A stretch of 64,000 bases of DNA from an uncultured Pelagibacteraceae bacterium (GTDB lineage Bacteria; Pseudomonadota; Alphaproteobacteria; Pelagibacterales; Pelagibacteraceae), in contig CACLYY010000003.1 of assembly GCA_902611265.1 (NCBI GenBank), positions 34,258 through 98,257 of the forward strand, in the 5' to 3' direction. Each line of letters begins with the position of its first letter. The first letter of the stretch is position 1. The translations under genes were made by a program, and so were the position numbers. Below the pieces are notes generated by a model. The model was not told where the DNA came from. It saw only the letters and a program-made list of their open reading frames with translations, and did not search any database. This document shows positions 60,403 through 64,000 of this stretch, in pieces.

Positions 60403-61344
60403 ATGACAGTTAGTGAAAAAGATATTCTTTCATCAATAATAAAGTTTCAGGGCGAATATTCACGAGCTCATTTCGAATTAGTTTCCACATACTTATTTGA
60501 TGCACAAAATTCGATTTTAAAAGATCTGGATTGCAATTTACTTCTTTCATATTTAATTCTTAAATCATTTCAATCAATCAAAAAAAAAAACGTGCAATAT
60601 AGTTATAATGATTTATTAAATATCAGTGAACTTGAACCTTTAATTTTAAAAAAATCTGAGATTGCTGAAGTTTTAGATTACCCAAGAGAAACAGTAAGAC
60701 GAAACATAAATAAATTAATTGATCATGATTTAATCACAGTTGATAAAAAAAATATAATTGTAAAACCAAATAATTGTTTGTCTGATATTAAGACTTCTAT
60801 ATATGAAAATTCTTTAAAAAAATGTTTAGCAGTAATATTTAAAAATTTAAATCTTCAAATAAGTCACGAAAAAAAATTAGATGCAAATTCAATTAATTTA
60901 AAAAATAGTTTTTCATTAATATGGTGTAATTTTTTGGAAATGATTGTCTCCATTTCAATAATTTGGAAAAAGCATCACTCTAATTTAGGATGTTGGTATC
61001 TTGCTGGAACTTGCGCATTAAATCAAATGTATAATACTAAAGATTTTAAATTTGATTTGAATAGTGAAAATTATACAGAAAATTTTTTTTTAAACCTCAC
61101 TGGAAAAAAAAATAATAGAGGTCTTAATCCAACAACTCTTTCAGAGTTAACAGGTATTCCAAGAGAAACAGTAATAAGGTATCTTGGTATATTAATAAAA
61201 AATAAAACTTTAACAAAAAACAAACAAAACCTTTATTTTCTTCCAACTAATATTGTAAAGGAAAAAAATCTTATAAAGAATTTAGAGAGAGTTCATCTGA
61301 AAGTTTCAGAACTTTGTTTTGAAATGATAAAAGTAATAAGTTAG
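60403..61344 (+). CDS. Putative transcriptional regulator with two winged-helix DNA-binding motifs
   Basis: A 313-residue protein with two Crp/GntR-like winged-helix motifs. The first spans about residues 83-122 (EIAEVLDYPRETVRRNINKL, then DHDLITVDKKN) and the second about 241-280 (LSELTGIPRETVIRYLGILI, then KNKTL). Both share the recognition-helix core PRETVxR, at 94-100 and 253-259. The N-terminal 80 residues and the middle part (about 125-240) are helical and unlike any ligand-binding domain I know. One polypeptide could thus bind a symmetric site. A putative operator lies 10 bases upstream, and two similar sites lie in front of the downstream TolC-like gene. Function is unknown beyond likely DNA binding. 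Confidence 0.72.
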   Translation: MTVSEKDILSSIIKFQGEYSRAHFELVSTYLFDAQNSILKDLDCNLLLSYLILKSFQSIKKKNVQYSYNDLLNISELEPLILKKSEIAEVLDYPRETVRRNINKLIDHDLITVDKKNIIVKPNNCLSDIKTSIYENSLKKCLAVIFKNLNLQISHEKKLDANSINLKNSFSLIWCNFLEMIVSISIIWKKHHSNLGCWYLAGTCALNQMYNTKDFKFDLNSENYTENFFLNLTGKKNNRGLNPTTLSELTGIPRETVIRYLGILIKNKTLTKNKQNLYFLPTNIVKEKNLIKNLERVHLKVSELCFEMIKVIS

Positions 61345-61347
61345 TTT

Positions 61348-61527
61348 TTACCTATTAGATGTTTTTATTTTGCCTATAATTTTTTGACCAGCCTTAACTT
61401 TGATTTGATTGTTCCCCTTTTGTTTTGCAAATATATTCCCAGAGATTATTTTTGTTTTACTGTTTAAAGAAACTTTTATTTTTTTGTTTAAATTTGATTT
61501 ATTGTTATTCTCTGGTGAATTTTTCAT
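61348..61527 (-). CDS. Possible small basic protein (59 residues), unknown
   Basis: An open frame of 59 codons from an ATG at 61527 to a TAA at 61348, on the opposite strand to both neighbours. The product is rich in Lys and Asn (opening MKNSPENNNKSN) and has a repeated short pattern, VSLNSKTKIISGN and IKVKAGQKIIGKI, like two beta strands. No signal peptide and no clear Shine-Dalgarno sequence. It ends 3 bases from the convergent regulator gene. Frames of this length are not rare by chance, but the window is otherwise fully coding, which favours it slightly. Confidence 0.4.
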   Translation of the reverse strand: MKNSPENNNKSNLNKKIKVSLNSKTKIISGNIFAKQKGNNQIKVKAGQKIIGKIKTSNR

Positions 61528-61711
61528 TTAATTTATCTTTTTAGTAAAAACTTATATTTTTTCATTCCTCTTGCCAACAGCCATATGGTGGCAAAAATTA
61601 TTCTTTTTATTTTATTTCTTTTTATTAAGGTTGCTTTTGATGAAACATGATCAATCTGAAATTGCATTATCTTAATAATATCTTTATCTTATAAAATAAA
61701 AATAGTTTTTC

Positions 61712-61724
61712 GCCCAAAATGGTT
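61712..61724 (-). promoter_or_regulatory. Putative operator copy 2, upstream of the TolC-like gene
   Basis: GCCCAAAATGGTT, sharing GCCCAAAATGGT exactly with the copy at 61809 and, apart from one base, with copy 1 near the regulator gene. The bases after it (AATTT) also match those after copy 1 in reverse complement. It lies 187 bases before the ATG and 97 bases from copy 3. Confidence 0.45.
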
Positions 61725-61799
61725 AATTTTAATGAATTGCTTTAATATCGCAGGCATCATAAAATAAAAAAACTCAATAATTTTAACTTAAAAAGCTTG

Positions 61800-61826
61800 T
61801 ATAATAGTGCCCAAAATGGTGACTAT
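61800..61826 (+). promoter_or_regulatory. Promoter -10 and putative operator copy 3 for the TolC-like gene
   Basis: TATAAT at 61800-61805 is overlapped by a 23-base imperfect palindrome, ATAGT-GCCCAAAATGGTG-ACTAT (61804-61826, centre 61815). Eight of eleven base pairs match. A repressor bound here would cover the -10 box and the start site. No good -35 hexamer is seen at the expected distance, so the promoter may need an activator or use another sigma factor. The ATG follows at 61899. Confidence 0.5.
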
Positions 61827-61898
61827 CATTTTTGCATTTTATACAAAACCCTTCATAAAAATAAAATTGATTGTTTTTTAAATAAATTTGAGAGGGTG

Positions 61899-64000
61899 AT
61901 GTTTAAAATAACCAAGGTTTTAGCGATTTTATGTATGGTTTTGCTTGCGTCTTGTGCAAGAAACCTGGACCCCATTGAGAAGAGTGAAATAATCAGCAAA
62001 TCTAAAGAAGATATTAAAAAAATTGATGCAATAAAGAATAGTAATTTAAATTGGGAAGATGAAATTGAGATTGATTTATATACCGCAATTGCCCTTGCCA
62101 TAAAAAATAATAAGGAATTAAGAGTAAAACTTTTAGAAAACGCTTTATCAGAGAGACAAATTAATAAAGTGAAATTTGAAATGCTACCACAACTTGCTGC
62201 TAATGCAGGTTATTCAGGTAGTGATTATTTTAAAGCAACTACTAGTGCTACAGTAACTGCCGATGATCAATCTGGAACTATAGGAACAGATTATTCAACA
62301 TCTTCGAATAGAGATCTGTTAAATCAGGATGTGGGCTTTACATGGAATGCCCTTGATTTTGGATTATCTTACATTAGGGCAGGACAAAATGCTGATCGAT
62401 ATTTAATTTCAGAGGAAAACGAAACTAAAGCAGCTCATAACATAGTAAGAGAAGTAATCAGAGCTTATTGGAGCTCGATGTCTGCTGACAAATTGTTAAA
62501 AAAATATGGACCATTACTTGTTGACGTTAATCTTGCTCTAAATGACTCAAAAAAAATTGAGGAATTATTATTATCTAAACCGATGGATGCGCTATTATAC
62601 CAAAAAGAATTATTAGATATTCAAAGAGCTCTACAAACACAAAAACAAAGTTTCATAGATGCAAAAATTCAATTAGGAACTTTGATGGGCTTAATGCCTA
62701 ATCAAAATTATAGATTAGTTACAACTCAAGACCCACTGACTGTGCTAGATATGACCATAGAAGAAATGGAGACTTATGCCTTACAAAATAGACCAGAACT
62801 AATTGAAAATCACTACCAAGAAAGAATTTCGCTTCAACAAGCAAAAGCGGGAATGGTAAGTTTACTCCCAGGTTTAAGTTTCAATGCAGCATATACTTCA
62901 ACATCAAACGACTATGTTATGCAACAAACAAATAAACAGTTTGGTGCAACAATTGGAGCAAATCTTTTAAATGTATTCAATATTCCAAATATTAAAAAAG
63001 TAAGTGAAGTAAATACTGAAATTATTAAAGAACAGAGATTAGCTTTATCAATGACGGTACTTTCTCAAATACACATCGCTAATATTGATTATAATGTAGC
63101 ATTAGAAGAGTTTGAAACAGCTCAAAGATATTTAGAAGTTTCAAAAAAAATTACTGAACAAGTAAAAAACGCTCAGATAATTGCACGATTTGGCCAATTA
63201 GAATTAATTAGAGAACAAGCCAGTTTATTAGTTGCTGAATTAAGACACGACATTGCATTTACAAAGCTTCAGCATGCAATAGGACAGATTTACAGTTCAA
63301 CTGGTATTGATGTTACCGAAGAAAACATGGAAAAATATGCTAAAAAAATGGATGTTAAAACATATGCATCTTTCATTAAAAATAATTTCAATAATAATGG
63401 AAAAAAATATTTAGCAAAAATAGCATTACCAATTAATAAACAAAATCCATCTGCACAAAAAACAAGCGATAGAAATTTTAATGAATTTCAGTTTGATAAA
63501 AAAACTTTTGATTTGCAAGGCTATGGAAATACAAATTATAGCGCAAGTTTAGAAGATAATTCTAAATTACCTAATTGGATTAATTTTTTACCTACTCAAA
63601 GAAAATTTATTATAAACAATGAGCTGAAAGGTGACATTGAAGAAATTAACATTAAGGTCACAGCTAAAAATATTAATACATCAGTGGATGATACATTTAC
63701 ATTTATTGTAGATCCTGAAATTAGAAGAATAAGATTAGCAAAACCAAAAATGATGAAAGATATATTGGTAGCAGCTAAATTAGAAAAATGGAATGAAATA
63801 GAAATTTTAAAATTACGATCTGCAAAATTCGAAAAAGAAAGAAAAATAAAAGAAGCTAAAAAATTAGAAGCTGAGCGATTAGCAAAGATAGAAGAAGCTA
63901 AAAGATTAGAAAAAGAAAGACTTGCAAAAATTGAAGCAGAAAGATTAGCTAAAATTGAAGAAGAGAAAAGATTAGAAGCAGAAAGATTAGCTAAAATTGA
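61899..64000 (+). CDS. TolC-family outer-membrane lipoprotein with C-terminal cadherin/Ig-like domain and charged coiled-coil repeats (3' partial)
   Basis: The frame starts at 61899 behind a GAGAGGG site and stays open to the window edge, 700 codons. A lipobox LASC with C19 ends the signal peptide. Residues about 50-480 show the TolC/OEP plan: DLYTAIALAIKNNKELRV, then QDVGFTWNALDFGLSYIRAG, and in the second half YALQNRPELIENHYQERISLQQAKAG. TolC proteins are outer-membrane exit ducts for secretion or efflux. Residues about 527-608 look like a putative Ig/cadherin-like domain (SASLEDNSKLPNWINFLP, then DDTFTFIVDPE). From about 620 a Glu/Lys/Arg/Ala coiled coil with EAERLAKIEEEKRL units follows. 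TolC proteins normally end after the duct, so these added domains are odd. Confidence 0.78.
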   Translation, partial: MFKITKVLAILCMVLLASCARNLDPIEKSEIISKSKEDIKKIDAIKNSNLNWEDEIEIDLYTAIALAIKNNKELRVKLLENALSERQINKVKFEMLPQLAANAGYSGSDYFKATTSATVTADDQSGTIGTDYSTSSNRDLLNQDVGFTWNALDFGLSYIRAGQNADRYLISEENETKAAHNIVREVIRAYWSSMSADKLLKKYGPLLVDVNLALNDSKKIEELLLSKPMDALLYQKELLDIQRALQTQKQSFIDAKIQLGTLMGLMPNQNYRLVTTQDPLTVLDMTIEEMETYALQNRPELIENHYQERISLQQAKAGMVSLLPGLSFNAAYTSTSNDYVMQQTNKQFGATIGANLLNVFNIPNIKKVSEVNTEIIKEQRLALSMTVLSQIHIANIDYNVALEEFETAQRYLEVSKKITEQVKNAQIIARFGQLELIREQASLLVAELRHDIAFTKLQHAIGQIYSSTGIDVTEENMEKYAKKMDVKTYASFIKNNFNNNGKKYLAKIALPINKQNPSAQKTSDRNFNEFQFDKKTFDLQGYGNTNYSASLEDNSKLPNWINFLPTQRKFIINNELKGDIEEINIKVTAKNINTSVDDTFTFIVDPEIRRIRLAKPKMMKDILVAAKLEKWNEIEILKLRSAKFEKERKIKEAKKLEAERLAKIEEAKRLEKERLAKIEAERLAKIEEEKRLEAERLAKI
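63840..64000 (+). repeat. In-frame repeats coding for EAERLAKI-type charged coiled coil
   Basis: Nearly identical 42-base units (for example from 63936 and 63978) encode EAERLAKIEEEKRL, with shorter eight-residue units EAERLAKI and EKERLAKI before them. The array continues past the edge of the window. Such codon-level repeats can change length by slippage or recombination. Confidence 0.85.

Larger units (their letters stand above)
61528..61898. other. Non-coding region upstream of the TolC-like gene with operator copies and a promoter
   Basis: This 371-base stretch is the longest gap without a gene. I see no open frame of note. It holds two copies of the TGCCCAAAATGGT-type element, a perfect TATAAT at 61800-61805, and several poly-T and poly-A runs. 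A GAGAGGG ribosome site precedes the ATG at 61899. The first 180 bases hold no recognisable RNA element. Confidence 0.6.

Noticed and set aside
61853-62101. Minus-strand open frame of 82 codons over the start of the TolC-like gene
   Set aside because: It is antisense to a well-supported coding start with signal peptide and ribosome site, and shows no protein-like features of its own.
1-64000. CRISPR arrays, insertion sequences, prophage genes, tRNA or rRNA genes
   Set aside because: I read through the gaps and found no direct repeats with spacers, no transposase or integrase frames and no cloverleaf-like GC-rich segments; the gaps are nearly all under 120 bases.

Overview
The window is a densely packed, strongly AT-rich chromosomal segment (roughly 30% G+C by eye). 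It has very short or overlapping gene junctions, few Shine-Dalgarno sites, no tRNA or rRNA gene, no CRISPR array and no insertion sequence. Gene content (quaternary-amine and sulfonium metabolism, many binding-protein ABC transporters, homocysteine S-methyltransferases, a DmdA-like protein, standalone aconitase) fits a streamlined marine alphaproteobacterium of the SAR11/Pelagibacterales type. That assignment is inference from style and content; no marker gene confirms it.

Layout. 1-5981: a carnitine module. A minus-strand run (TauD-like, betainyl-CoA thioesterase-like, CoA-ester lyase, class II aldolase) diverges from a plus-strand run (BKACE/dehydrocarnitine cleavage enzyme, L-carnitine dehydrogenase, luciferase-like oxidoreductase, alpha/beta hydrolase). 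5986-14955: a second quaternary-amine module with a BesD-type dioxygenase, an SDR, two ProV-type ATPases, a gamma-butyrobetaine hydroxylase, a betaine-type binding protein and a double-length permease. Together these genes could import and hydroxylate gamma-butyrobetaine or carnitine and degrade it to glycine betaine; homocysteine methyltransferases at 19432 and 22055 could use betaine methyl groups. 14948-26647: mixed catabolism (Fe-alcohol dehydrogenase, amidase, three EamA transporters, MsrA, VOC protein, aldehyde dehydrogenase, HIBADH-like dehydrogenase). 26708-33150: a EutA/EutD (DoeA)-like pair followed by a Pot-type ABC transporter, suggesting uptake and ring opening of ectoine or a related solute.

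33152-40631: a minus-strand run of thiolase, DmdA-like demethylase, transthyretin-like protein, ThDP enzyme, FMN hydroxy-acid oxidase, peptidase E and a second GcvT-like protein. 40748-46196: a complete Dpp/Opp-type ABC transporter. 46252-53884: BioY, a fused 3-hydroxyacyl-CoA dehydrogenase/enoyl-CoA hydratase, agmatinase family protein, aldehyde dehydrogenase, M20 deacylase, CsaA-like and LysE-like proteins. 53889-60364: housekeeping run acnA, YfgM-like, BamB-like lipoprotein, cupin, ZapE, YjbQ.

60379-64000 is the most unusual part. A regulator with two near-identical winged-helix recognition motifs lies next to a gene for a lipidated TolC-family protein. That protein carries a cadherin/Ig-like domain and a long charged coiled-coil repeat running off the window. 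A nearly identical 13-15 bp sequence (TGCCCAAWATGGTGA-like) occurs just upstream of the regulator and twice upstream of the TolC-like gene, once overlapping a perfect TATAAT. I read this as a regulator-operator-target unit that may be undescribed.
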